A stretch of DNA of 64,000 nucleotides from Pseudomonas arsenicoxydans (GTDB taxonomy: Bacteria > Pseudomonadota > Gammaproteobacteria > Pseudomonadales > Pseudomonadaceae), in assembly GCF_006438915.1 (NCBI RefSeq), contig NZ_RCZE01000012.1, forward strand, positions 186,001-250,000, given 5' to 3'. Within the stretch, counting starts at the first letter, position 1. The number at the start of each line of letters is the position of its first letter. The notes below the pieces were generated by a model. It saw only the letters and a program-made list of their open reading frames with translations, ran no database searches and was not told the DNA's origin. Both the position numbers and the translations under genes were made by a program. Shown one piece after another: positions 1 to 8,509 of this stretch.

Positions 1-489
1 GGCTGTTGCGTAAGCATCATCTGCGGCGCGGTGGAGCTGGTCGGCGACCTTATCGCGCAGCCCTGTGTCAACGAGCAATGACTCAAGCCGATGGCTCTTG
101 GCGCTAGGGTAAACGTGACGAGCAAGTTTCAATGTATCGATGACCCCCACTGGAGACCATTCGGGCAAGTGACGCTTCATCACGCCATAGTCGACCGACG
201 CATTGTGCGCGACGAACCATCGGTTCCGGAGATGCTGTTCTACGTCGTCCATGATCTCAGCCCAGGATGGGCAATTTTCCAGCTCCGCGTTTTTAATGCC
301 GTGGATACGCTGAGCCTGCCAAGTGATCCGGTTGACGGGCTTGATTAACCAAGACAGTAGTTCGTGGATTTCCACGGGTGGAAAAGGGGCGATCCCTACT
401 TCGACCAAGTCCGGTGGCGTATGCCCATTGCCTTCAACGTCTACGATGATGATTGGTTCAGAGGGCCATGCGAAGTCTGTTTTCAACAT
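1..489 (-). CDS. DnaQ-type 3'-5' exonuclease, 3' end cut by window edge
   Basis: Reading the minus strand gives 163 residues with no stop before the window edge. All three DEDDh exonuclease motifs are visible: Asp17-Val-Glu19 near the N-terminus, HNASVD with Asp100, and His153 followed by Asp158 (HRAADDAYA). The family removes nucleotides from the 3' ends of DNA or RNA using two metal ions. The start ATG overlaps the stop of the upstream radical-SAM gene (TGATG), so the two are almost certainly translationally coupled. The C-terminus is missing, so the full length is unknown. The exonuclease fold is secure, but the substrate and the biological job are not. It could be a repair, RNA-processing or defence nuclease. 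Confidence 0.85.
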   Translation of the reverse strand, partial: MLKTDFAWPSEPIIIVDVEGNGHTPPDLVEVGIAPFPPVEIHELLSWLIKPVNRITWQAQRIHGIKNAELENCPSWAEIMDDVEQHLRNRWFVAHNASVDYGVMKRHLPEWSPVGVIDTLKLARHVYPSAKSHRLESLLVDTGLRDKVADQLHRAADDAYATA

Positions 490-1625
490 CAGAGATTCCT
501 TGTTGCCTCGGCGCGGCCATGGCGCGCGTAGTGATGGGGTTTGTCAGCGTCATGTACCTGATAGCCTAAAGAGTGCTGCAGATAGTAACGACGCTGTTCA
601 TCAAGACCGCGAACAACAATCGCACGGTCGTTCACCTGCGGATCTCCCACAGCACCCAGCTCGTGGCACATTCGATTCAGAACCTGTTGATCCGGCTTCT
701 TCCATGCTGCTTTGCAGATGGCGAATTGGGAGGTCGGGCAGGTTTCGCACAGTTCGGTGATACCGAAGTGTCCGTTGTAATCGGCCTGGTGATGCGCAAA
801 GGCGACTCCACAAGAGGTTTTGTGGAAGATCGGTGTCACCTGATTCTGTTCCCCATACAACCTGAGCAGCCTCTGCTCATCCTCCAGCGGGAGGAGCTTT
901 CGCCTAGCCGTCATTTTGTATGGCTCAGGGATTCCTTGGCTCTGGTAAAACTCGGCTATCTCCTTGCGATAGAACAGCCCGCTGAATACGGTCGCATGGG
1001 CATGATTGGCAAGCGCTGCGGCCCTTGTAATGTGCTCTGGTGAGTCGTTTAGCCCTGGAACGATTGGGCGCCAATACAGCACCACTTTGTACTGCCTAGC
1101 GTGGCGGAACAACATCTTCAGGCTGTTGGCAGCGATCGAAGACTTTATGGGTTCGATCTTCGGATCATCAATTCCTGAGTAGGTAACCAGCACTGTCAGC
1201 TTGAGGTTTCGGAGCGTATTGAAGCGCTCGCAATCGTCCTGCGATATACGCCATCGAGTGATCACTAGCACATTGTTGGTTAGCCCGGCCTCATCGAGCA
1301 TACGCAACAGATTGTGTGTATGAGTCTTGACCTCGGGGAGCATCGGGTCGGTGGCCCGGTTGAACAGCTGAATAGGTGTGATGTGAGGCTGGAAATACCG
1401 GTGAGTGATAAATCGCTGGAAGGCGTCCTCATCGCTCATCAGTGCCTGCGGCGTGCGCTGATCGAAATTTCCATAGAGGTGACGAACGCAGTAGCTGCAA
1501 TCGAGTGGACAGCCAATGATGTGATTCAAGCTGAGCCCGCTTTTGCGGTACCCGACAGGATCTACCAGATTCGGGTTGGCGTTTTGTAACTGCGTCGAGT
1601 CGATGATTCTGACTTGGGATCTCAC
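489..1625 (-). CDS. Radical-SAM protein with extra C-terminal cysteines (SPL-like)
   Basis: The protein has 378 residues. The radical-SAM cluster motif is a CX3CX2C at Cys39, Cys43 and Cys46 (GCPLDCSYC), as in SAM radical enzymes that bind a [4Fe-4S] cluster and make a 5'-deoxyadenosyl radical. The layout resembles spore-photoproduct-lyase-like or Elp3-like radical-SAM proteins. A second cysteine group in the C-terminal third (TSCGVAF, ELCETCP, FAICKAAW) may bind a second cluster or zinc. I chose the GTG start because AAGGAG lies 8 bases upstream; an in-frame ATG ten codons earlier has no comparable site. The gene overlaps a DnaQ-type exonuclease, which suggests nucleic acid as the shared target. 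The substrate is unknown. Confidence 0.85.
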   Translation of the reverse strand: MRSQVRIIDSTQLQNANPNLVDPVGYRKSGLSLNHIIGCPLDCSYCVRHLYGNFDQRTPQALMSDEDAFQRFITHRYFQPHITPIQLFNRATDPMLPEVKTHTHNLLRMLDEAGLTNNVLVITRWRISQDDCERFNTLRNLKLTVLVTYSGIDDPKIEPIKSSIAANSLKMLFRHARQYKVVLYWRPIVPGLNDSPEHITRAAALANHAHATVFSGLFYRKEIAEFYQSQGIPEPYKMTARRKLLPLEDEQRLLRLYGEQNQVTPIFHKTSCGVAFAHHQADYNGHFGITELCETCPTSQFAICKAAWKKPDQQVLNRMCHELGAVGDPQVNDRAIVVRGLDEQRRYYLQHSLGYQVHDADKPHHYARHGRAEATRNL

Positions 1626-2028
1626 TGCGATTCTCCTTGCTTGCCGCCGGATCATCAGATGGAGTGAGCGCCCGTTTAGGGTGCCTACCCGCCCATCCTG
1701 GTAGGTAATGGTAATGGCCAGATGATAGCTTGATATCTGGATTGGCTGGTAAATCAGCCCTCTATGGCTGAGCCAATAAGTTTGCTGTCCACATTCCTCA
1801 TCGCTCCAGCGCCATCAGGACGGATCCCAAAATTATTTCCGCGGCGCACATCCAACTAGGGGCGCCCGAAAAAAGACAACGCTTCAAAACAGCGGCAATG
1901 AGTAGCTGACAGTCAGGCGGTTTTCGTCTTGGTTACGCTGACCTGGAATGCCATTGCGCCACATTGCGTTTTTCCCAATTGAAACCCAAGTTTTTCAGCG
2001 CGCCTTGCTGAATAACGTAAGCCACACT

Positions 2029-2226
2029 CATGTTGCGTTCCCACTCACTCGCGCCAGTAGAGACATGATAGATAGCAGCTGCCACCCCATTGTGGTGATT
2101 GCCCGAGAGACGGGCTTCGGAGACAGCGAAAGGATGAGACAGGCTTTCCTGCGAGCATTTAGCCAGTCCCCACAGGCAATCCAGCGCATGGCCACCTCGG
2201 CTCGTAGGCACGAAGATTTGAGCTGA
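2029..2226 (+). pseudogene. 3' remnant of a GlxA/FtrA-type AraC-family regulator
   Basis: The last 65 codons of this frame read like the second helix-turn-helix of GlxA/FtrA-type AraC regulators, with ARETGFGDSERMRQAFLRAF followed by SQSPQAI. The preceding residues (TRASRDMIDSSCHPI) fit the helix between the two HTH units. The amidotransferase-like N-terminal domain and the first HTH are absent, and the upstream frame does not look like this family. I read it as the surviving tail of a deleted regulator. The match rests on my recognition of the motif, not on a search. Confidence 0.6.
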
Positions 2227-2313
2227 ACATTAAGGCGAAGCCGCCCAATCAGGAACTTAGCGGCTTCCGCGATGCCGTGACCGCTTTTTTATGTTGCGGG
2301 CCTATTGTCTGGC

Positions 2314-2892
2314 TCAGTTTCTCGCTTGCGCGCGTGCGACTTGAGCCTGGTGAGCTGCAGTTTCCTGACGCTGCTGGTGGCGTTTATTGTCTTCTGCTGT
2401 AATCGCAGCTGATTCGGGGACACAGTGACGCTGTAACCACTCAGGGCTGAGCTTCCCGGTTAGGTGGAGCGCAATCAGGGGCTTCACGTCGCACTGGTTG
2501 TACAAAACGGCAAGCAACTCTCCGCTTGGAGCATAGATGTAAGGGCGATAGGGGGAACGAGTCGGCCTTCCGTTAAGACCACGGTCTAATTGAAAGGCCC
2601 CGATGCGATATCCCACCGACATTCTTTTTCGAGCTAGGTCGTTGGCATGAGCCAATTGCTGGCCGCCGTAGACGATAGCGTACAAGGGGAAGACAGCCAC
2701 GGCAGAAATAGTGGACAACACCCATGAAGGAACATGACTGGTGCATAGCACTAGAAATAAGACCAGGAAAAAACAGGCGTTCGATGCGATGAGAAAACCG
2801 CCCAGGCGCTTCAATAACCCAGCTCGTCCTTCGTCTTCGACAAGCTTTTTGAGGATGTCGTTGCCGTTGTAATTGATGTCCATGTCACTCAT
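2314..2892 (-). CDS. Hypothetical inner-membrane protein
   Basis: This 192-residue protein is not one I recognise. It has a charged N-terminal 35 residues, then two adjacent hydrophobic segments (about residues 31-50 and 56-76) that look like a transmembrane hairpin. A soluble domain follows, ending in a Gln/Ala/Arg-rich tail that may be a short coiled coil. The start ATG overlaps the stop of the upstream DUF2513-like gene by four bases, so the two form a coupled operon. The only context clue is the accessory neighbourhood, so I assign no function. Confidence 0.65.
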   Translation of the reverse strand: MSDMDINYNGNDILKKLVEDEGRAGLLKRLGGFLIASNACFFLVLFLVLCTSHVPSWVLSTISAVAVFPLYAIVYGGQQLAHANDLARKRMSVGYRIGAFQLDRGLNGRPTRSPYRPYIYAPSGELLAVLYNQCDVKPLIALHLTGKLSPEWLQRHCVPESAAITAEDNKRHQQRQETAAHQAQVARAQARN

Positions 2893-3266
2893 GGCAGCTC
2901 AATTCCCAACCGATCCTTGAGCACCTGCTTACCGTATGCTTTGCCGATTTCTAACATCACAGCCAGGCTCACCCCTCCAGCTTTTTCAGCGCCTGCTTTC
3001 GTTAAACGCCAAACTTCACGATCTCGAATGGTGTCGAGAAACTCGTGCCCCTTGATGGTCATGCGTTTTGGCCGCCAATCAAAATCATTCATTGAGCAAA
3101 GGTCTTGCGCCACTACGAACCCAGCCTCGTGCAGCAGCATGACGTGATAGGAGACTTCATCCTCGCTATGACTTTCGATGGTGAGATCGATCCAGGAATC
3201 AGGGGTTTTGTCGCTGGCCTCAATGGCCAACAGGATCTCGCGTACTAAATCTTTGTCGAGTTTCAT
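2889..3266 (-). CDS. DUF2513-family protein
   Basis: The 125-residue product starts MKLDKDLVREILLAIE and continues with YHVMLLHEAGFV, GHEFLDTIRD and W..T..GAEKAGG. These are the hallmarks of DUF2513, a small winged-helix-like family often found near prophages and mobile DNA. The ATG used here has AGGA about ten bases upstream. The same frame stays open upstream for roughly 290 further bases without a convincing start, so an N-terminally extended or fused ancestor is possible. It is followed by a membrane-protein gene with a four-base overlap. The family has no firmly known function. Confidence 0.75.
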   Translation of the reverse strand: MKLDKDLVREILLAIEASDKTPDSWIDLTIESHSEDEVSYHVMLLHEAGFVVAQDLCSMNDFDWRPKRMTIKGHEFLDTIRDREVWRLTKAGAEKAGGVSLAVMLEIGKAYGKQVLKDRLGIELP

Positions 3267-4141
3267 CGAAGTGTCCGTCCTGGATGTGATGAGGACATTA
3301 TCACGCAGGGAAAGGCTGTTCGTGCAAAACTCAAAAGTGGAGCGAATAGCCGTGAGGACATCGTGACGATGTAACCGTATACGATCCATAAAGACCTTCC
3401 GTGCACCGTAGACGCTCCAATCGAAACGTCTTAGTGCTGAGGCTTCGGGGGTCAGCGCGCCGGTGACGTAATACGCCTCATACTCTGACGAGTCGTTAAC
3501 TTGGCGCTCGATGTTGTCAAACAGCTCGGCCAGCTGGGGCTGGCCGGCACGACTTGCCTCGACGAATTTGAGCAGCTACAGGGAAAGCTCGGTGCGCATC
3601 TGCAGGTCGCGTTACACATTCACCGAGAGTCACTTCCAAGTGTGATGGCTGGTGCCTCAACCTACCGCGACACGGCTCTTGCGGCCAGCTGCGCGCCACC
3701 AAAAACTCGTCGACGCGCCGGCGCCGGCATATCCCCTAAATCCCCACCACCCCAGCCGCCGCTTACCGTCGTTGCGCAACTCGCATTGGGATCGCTACGC
3801 TCCCCTCGCTAGTTGCTCCGGGCCACCTCGACACCGGGCAAAACCCAATTACACACCCATAAACACACCCAATTACACCCAATTAGCGCCTGTCAGGGCT
3901 CACCGCCAAAAGCTGTTTTTGACACCAAAAAAGCTCTCCCCCAAACCGCATCCAGCCTCGACGCATCATCACCAGGCCGAAACGCGAAAAAGAAAAAAAC
4001 CGCCGGGCTTTGCCCGGCATGGCCTTCGGTCTAGCCGCCCTGATGCGCTCGGCGAAAAAAAATCTAATCCAAGCTCGGCGCCGACCGCAGCGGCCAGTAA
4101 TGCGGTAAATTTCGCGCCTGATCCTCAAGAAGAAAGACCGC
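3267..4141. other. Gene-poor junction with possible remnant coding and AC-rich repeats
   Basis: No convincing intact gene lies here. The first 290 bases keep the DUF2513 frame open on the minus strand and encode plausible protein-like sequence (for example LAELFDNIERQVNDSSEYEA), which may be the remains of a longer gene. The rest is GC-rich, then AC-rich with a short tandem repeat, then purine-rich up to the next gene. Long open frames in this stretch have low-complexity, proline- and arginine-rich translations and are best treated as chance. Confidence 0.5.
3842..3887 (+). repeat. Three short AC-rich repeats (ACCCAATTA)
   Basis: ACCCAATTA occurs three times within about 45 bases, the last two as a head-to-tail pair with an 11-base period. 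The sequence lies roughly 260 bases upstream of the DUF2971 gene. It could be a regulator binding site, an iteron-like array or simple low-complexity DNA; nothing here decides between these. Confidence 0.5.
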
Positions 4142-4966
4142 ATGATTCTTTATAAATATTTCGCTTTCTCAGGCGGTACCAGGGCTATCAAAAGCCGACA
4201 GCTTGGCTTCCGTACCCCGACCTATTTCAACGATCCATTCGAGTTGTCAGGTCTTTCGAACATCTCGGACTACCCAACGATCCAAACGCAGATTGAGTGG
4301 CTGCAAGACTTTGGTGTTCTCTGCCTTACCAAGTCCCCCATGAATCCATTGATGTGGGCGCATTATGGCGATCAACACAAAGGCTTTGTCGTGGGGTACG
4401 ACGTATCGGTGCCGTTTTTGAATGATCCGAAGTTCAACATCATCTCTGCCATGGATGGGAATGTGTTTTACACCAGCCAGAAGGAGAACACCGTGCTAAG
4501 CCCCGACATGCGCGCGCAGCTCCTTCGTGAACTTCAGGGCTCCGCAATGGGTGGCGATGGTTCCGGAAGCTCCACCCAGCTAATAAAGCGTATTTTGCTG
4601 CAGAAGCATTTGTGCTGGGCCTATGAGGAGGAGGTTCGTGTCGTCAAACGGGTAGTTTGTGGTTTGGGGCAATCAGTGGACGAGTTTTACGAGTCGCCCG
4701 AAAATATTTTTCAAACTTTTTATGAGCCGATCTCAGGGACAGATGACTATCACGTTCAAGCAAAGCCTGGATGCGAAGGTTTCTACCTATCCGAAGAGAA
4801 GGTTCCAATAAAAGAGGTGTATCTAGGGTTGCGCTGCGCCGATGCGCTGGATGAAGAAACGATAAAATCTCTTGAAGAAGTTCCTTCCCTGTTTCAAGTG
4901 ACCATGGCTGGAGATTCGTGGAATCTGCAAGCCAGTCAAATTGAAGCCAGTAGCCTGCGCCAGTGA
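4142..4966 (+). CDS. DUF2971-family protein
   Basis: The 274-residue protein opens with LYKYFAF and contains FNDPFEL, a conserved MWAHYGDQHKGFVVGYD block and a later WAYEEEVR block. These are the diagnostic segments of DUF2971. The family is widespread in bacterial accessory DNA and often lies in defence or mobile regions, but its activity is not established. A purine-rich AAGAAGAAAGA precedes the ATG. A strong hairpin terminator follows, so it is probably transcribed alone. No signal peptide or membrane segment is visible. The family call is firm and the function unknown. Confidence 0.85.
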   Translation: MILYKYFAFSGGTRAIKSRQLGFRTPTYFNDPFELSGLSNISDYPTIQTQIEWLQDFGVLCLTKSPMNPLMWAHYGDQHKGFVVGYDVSVPFLNDPKFNIISAMDGNVFYTSQKENTVLSPDMRAQLLRELQGSAMGGDGSGSSTQLIKRILLQKHLCWAYEEEVRVVKRVVCGLGQSVDEFYESPENIFQTFYEPISGTDDYHVQAKPGCEGFYLSEEKVPIKEVYLGLRCADALDEETIKSLEEVPSLFQVTMAGDSWNLQASQIEASSLRQ

Positions 4967-5000
4967 TATGCGGGAGCGACGTTCCTGCAATTAGCATTAA

Positions 5001-5034
5001 AGGGAAAGGCCGAGCAATACCTCGGCCTTTCCCT
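5001..5034 (+). terminator. Rho-independent-type terminator after the DUF2971 gene
   Basis: A near-perfect inverted repeat (AGGGAAAGGCCGAG, six-base loop, CTCGGCCTTTCCCT) begins 34 bases past the stop codon of the DUF2971 gene. The 14-bp stem is long enough to be a strong terminator, although the downstream T tract is weak. Confidence 0.75.
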
Positions 5035-5103
5035 CATCCTAGAACCATCAGGCCGGCAAGGGGAACGACTGGGCAAGAGCACAGCACGTAAAGACGTTAT
5101 GCG

Positions 5104-5122
5104 GAGCCGGGCTTAAGCCCAA
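5104..5122 (+). repeat. Hairpin repeat, partial copy
   Basis: AGCCGGGCTTAAGCCC is a perfect short palindrome sharing the AGCCGGGC left arm of the dispersed hairpin element described elsewhere in this window. It lacks the GAAG-AGCGAC tail, so I treat it as a degenerate or partial copy. Confidence 0.4.
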
Positions 5123-5274
5123 AAAATGGATAGGCTAAATAGCTTTGCAGCCCAAACCAATGAGTAGCCTAGCCTCTACGCCGGAACAGAAGCAGCACGC
5201 CCTCTAATCACTCCGTCAGGACGTGGCTGCATGTCGATGTATCTTGGACAGATCAAAGTTAGGACATCCTTGCC

Positions 5275-5892
5275 ATGAGCATTGAAGCAAAGGTGCTTCA
5301 CCTTCAAGCCATTCAAAACCTGCTAGCGCCATACCGCTATCTTTATTGCGTTGACCTTGAGGCGACCTGTGATGAGGTTGGCGAGTCGGAATCACCAAGG
5401 ACGCTCGCAGTCGTCCCAGCTCAGATGGAAACGATTGAGATTGGCTTGGTGGTGATCGATCTGGAAACGCGTGAGATCGTCGATGAGTTCCAGCGTTTCG
5501 TTCGATCGCAGATCAATCCCATCCTCACCGACTTCTGCAAAAAGCTCACATCCATCCAACAAGCGGACGTGGACAGTGCAGGAACCTATGAGGAGCTTGG
5601 CCAGGAGCTAGGAGTGTTTGTTGCGCGATATCCAAATGCGGCTTGGGCGTCGTGGGGTGACTATGATGCGAGACAGCTAGAGCGAGATGCAGGGTTTGTT
5701 GCATGCCCTTCCCTGCTCGCCGGTCTGCAGCACTTCAATGCGAGGAAATGGCATAAAGGCCTATACGACATTCAGCCGAAGGAGCTTAGGCAAACGGTAG
5801 AGTCGATGGGTTTGGTTTGGCAGGGTACCTATCACCGAGGGAAAGACGATGCTCGCAATGTTGCTTCCATTATAAAAGAGATGCTCGGCTGA
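5275..5892 (+). CDS. ERI1/KapD-like DEDDh exonuclease
   Basis: The 205-residue protein has the DEDDh catalytic set of 3'-5' exonucleases: Asp27 and Glu29 in CVDLEATCDE, Asp129 or Asp131 in ASWGDYDARQL, and His187 plus Asp192 in YHRGKDDARNVA. The CDLEATC and WGDYD signatures point to the ERI1/KapD branch, whose known members trim RNA 3' ends. It reads in the same direction as the TerB/ATPase/helicase genes but is separated from them by about 190 bases that contain a hairpin element, so operon membership is uncertain. An RNase or DNase role in the neighbouring defence-like system is an inference. Confidence 0.9.
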   Translation: MSIEAKVLHLQAIQNLLAPYRYLYCVDLEATCDEVGESESPRTLAVVPAQMETIEIGLVVIDLETREIVDEFQRFVRSQINPILTDFCKKLTSIQQADVDSAGTYEELGQELGVFVARYPNAAWASWGDYDARQLERDAGFVACPSLLAGLQHFNARKWHKGLYDIQPKELRQTVESMGLVWQGTYHRGKDDARNVASIIKEMLG

Positions 5893-5897
5893 ATACG

Positions 5898-5930
5898 TGA
5901 GCCGGCCCTCAACGGCCCGAAGTAGCGACT
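5898..5930 (+). repeat. Dispersed hairpin repeat copy
   Basis: AGCCGGCCCTCAACGGCCCGAAG followed by TAGCGACT forms a stem-loop with a conserved 3' tail. It starts six bases after the exonuclease stop codon and may serve as its terminator. Closely related copies lie near 12.1, 15.7, 18.15 and 18.7 kb, all in the same orientation. Confidence 0.65.
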
Positions 5931-6085
5931 CCCCCATTTACCGCTATACCTCTCTCAACCCTCAGTTGTTCTACAAAGCAGTGCGTTTTTCCGATCAATA
6001 GCTCTCCTCAGCCCATGGCTCTAGCAAGGCGATTATCAGATACTGCCATTGCGCCAGTACCCATCATTCAAGGTTGAAACGACTC

Positions 6086-8509
6086 ATGGCAAGGAAGAAG
6101 GCAAAAAACTCCACCAGTAACGGCATCCTAATTATTTTTGCGCTGGCCTTCGGCGCATTCGCATCGATCCCGAAGAATGCTTGGATTGCCATTGGCGTTA
6201 TTGCTTGCATCGGAGCGTCCCTTTGGCTGCTGGTTCGTCGCGCAAAGCGACAGCGCGAGCAAATGTCAGCGCCAACTTTAGGGACTGCGCATCTGCGAGA
6301 GCATCAAGGAGCGGGCCTGACTTTCTCTATACGTGAGGTTTCGACGAGCCGTACGGACACTGAGGATGTCTCCGATTTTTATACTGTCCAACTCGGCTCG
6401 ACGTCCTCAAAGTCGTTCAAAATTCCAGATGCAAGCGCGCAGAAAGCTGATGTTCGCTGGGTGCCCGCAGGCGAATCTGTCACTGTTTCTGGTTTTTCGC
6501 TTCCCGGTGGCATGTTCTATGTAGGCAGCGTACTGGGTGGCCGACACGATGCTGAAGAACCCTCGCTGATTAACCCCAAACTCCGTATCGCGAAGACACA
6601 GGTCGATATAGAAGAGCGACTGATGTCCTACTGGCCAAGTTTTCACTCCATCTCATCGGAGGCTCGGCGCGGATACCTCCAATGGCTGGAAGGTGGTCGC
6701 AGTTACCCACTGGCAGACGCCGGCTACGTCTTTTTGTACTTCTATGGACTGGAACGCCGGGCCCTCGCTGATGCTGTAAACGATCCAACGGTGAAGACTG
6801 AGATTCCTTTGATCGTCGAAGAAATCCACCGCCTATTAAGTATTTATGGGGGAAACAGGTCGTTCAGGGGGTATGCGGAAGGTTTCCTGGATTACCTCAG
6901 CAACACCACGGTTGATCCAAACCTCTACCTTGGCCCACCTCCCAACGTTGCTGCTTACAGCTTCGAAATGCCACTGCCGCTGCGCGTAGGTCTGGGGCAA
7001 CACGCCTCAAACAAGCGACCACTCGATGCCGATTGGGCATTAGCATGGGCGTTAGCTGACCCCAACATCAGTAAGCGTACGCCAGTCACACGCTGTAGAG
7101 ATGTCTTTTCGAGACTGTTCAAGCTCAAATACACAAGTGCCCATCCAACGGGTCTTATCCTGGCGCAAAACAAGACCAAGCTTAAGACCAGCTATCGGCC
7201 GGCCTCTGCAGTCCTAATGGCGCCCACACTTAGCTTGGGTGATCTTCCTGATGTCATGGCCACCTCCGGAACACGTAAATGCCTGCAGTTGCTAGTTGAG
7301 CTATGCACCAGCGAGCTTGAACCCTATAGCCGATATTTGGGCCGAAACCCTGAAAGCGCAGAAGCCCTTGAAGGTCTTTTACAGCTTCCTGTCACTCTCT
7401 GGCCGGCGGCAGCTCGTACAGAATTGGACGAGCTTCAATTCAGAATCGGCGACGACCTTATTGTCATGAGCTTTGGCGAACTCGCAGGTCGATTCAAGAG
7501 CGCTGGAGCCTTGTCCCGCGACAAGGTACTCGCGCTTGCTCGCGCACTGGAATCGCTTAACATCGGTATGGAACCTGATGTACTGGCTGGCAGCAAGACA
7601 CCGAAAGCTGAAGATCGTATCGCGCTATTCGTGACCCAGCCCGAAGACGGATCACTACGGGCCTCAGCGGCCTACAACGCGGCCTCAGTCACGCTTGATC
7701 TGGCCAGTGCAGTAGCATCTGCCGATGGCGACACCTCCAATGAAGAGGTCACATTGCTTGCTCAGCACATCGATTCCTGGAGTCACCTGAGTGTGGCCCA
7801 TCGCAAACGCCTCAAAGCGCACCTGCGAATCCAGATCCAGCAACCACCAACGCTGGCCAGTCTGAAGAAAAAACTCGATCCATTAACGGTCGAAGCCAAG
7901 CGCACGATTGCCAGCTTCCTGTCCCATTTGGCGCAAGCTGATGGCATCGTCAGCCCAGCGGAAGTGAAACTTCTTGAGCGCGTTTACAAAGCGCTGCAGC
8001 TGGATAGTCAGTTGCTGTACAGCGATCTTCACGGGGCGGCATCTGGAGCGAGTATTGCGTCCGTTAAACCAGCAGCCAGCACTCCTCGCTCCGAGCCTGG
8101 CACCCCGATCACAGCCACTGCGAATCAAGGCTTCGTGCTCGATCACGACCGGATTGCAGAGTTGCAACGAGAAACAGCTGAGGTCTCCGCCCTCCTTGCC
8201 CAAGTCTTCAATGATGACCAGGTTGAGGAACCGGAAGAGTTGGTTGAAGCGGCAGAATCGTCCCCAGAATCGAGTGCGGACGTTGACGGTCTCGATTTGG
8301 AACACTCTGCATTCCTTCGTTTGCTGATCTCACGCCCTGAGTGGAGCCGCTCCGAACTTGAAGCCGCCGCCAGCGACATGGAACTGATGCTTGATGGAGC
8401 GCTGGAGCAAATCAACGACATGGCTTTTGAACGATTCGACATGCCCGTCACCGAAGGTGATGACCCCATCGAGATCAATACAGACATTCTGGAAGAGTTA
8501 GCCCTATGA
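6086..8509 (+). CDS. TerB-N/TerB/TerB-C domain membrane protein
   Basis: The product has about 807 residues. Two hydrophobic segments lie within the first 50 residues, so the protein is probably anchored in the inner membrane. A TerB-N domain follows near residues 180-330, marked by RRGYLQWLEGGR and FLYFYGLERR. A TerB-like helical domain with two acidic metal-binding-type loops (ADGDTSNEE and ADGIVSPAE) spans about 530-660. The acidic C-terminal 75 residues resemble TerB-C. TerB-family domains are linked to tellurite and stress systems and to predicted DNA-processing complexes. The stop overlaps the next start by four bases. I use the ATG twelve bases inside an in-frame TTG. The probable role is a membrane-bound sensor or scaffold for the ATPase and helicase. 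Confidence 0.85.
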   Translation: MARKKAKNSTSNGILIIFALAFGAFASIPKNAWIAIGVIACIGASLWLLVRRAKRQREQMSAPTLGTAHLREHQGAGLTFSIREVSTSRTDTEDVSDFYTVQLGSTSSKSFKIPDASAQKADVRWVPAGESVTVSGFSLPGGMFYVGSVLGGRHDAEEPSLINPKLRIAKTQVDIEERLMSYWPSFHSISSEARRGYLQWLEGGRSYPLADAGYVFLYFYGLERRALADAVNDPTVKTEIPLIVEEIHRLLSIYGGNRSFRGYAEGFLDYLSNTTVDPNLYLGPPPNVAAYSFEMPLPLRVGLGQHASNKRPLDADWALAWALADPNISKRTPVTRCRDVFSRLFKLKYTSAHPTGLILAQNKTKLKTSYRPASAVLMAPTLSLGDLPDVMATSGTRKCLQLLVELCTSELEPYSRYLGRNPESAEALEGLLQLPVTLWPAAARTELDELQFRIGDDLIVMSFGELAGRFKSAGALSRDKVLALARALESLNIGMEPDVLAGSKTPKAEDRIALFVTQPEDGSLRASAAYNAASVTLDLASAVASADGDTSNEEVTLLAQHIDSWSHLSVAHRKRLKAHLRIQIQQPPTLASLKKKLDPLTVEAKRTIASFLSHLAQADGIVSPAEVKLLERVYKALQLDSQLLYSDLHGAASGASIASVKPAASTPRSEPGTPITATANQGFVLDHDRIAELQRETAEVSALLAQVFNDDQVEEPEELVEAAESSPESSADVDGLDLEHSAFLRLLISRPEWSRSELEAAASDMELMLDGALEQINDMAFERFDMPVTEGDDPIEINTDILEELAL

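Noticed and set aside
3652..4155. 167-codon plus-strand frame before the DUF2971 gene
   Set aside because: Translation is Pro/Arg/Ala low-complexity, overlaps another frame of the same kind and runs into the DUF2971 start; no ribosome site.
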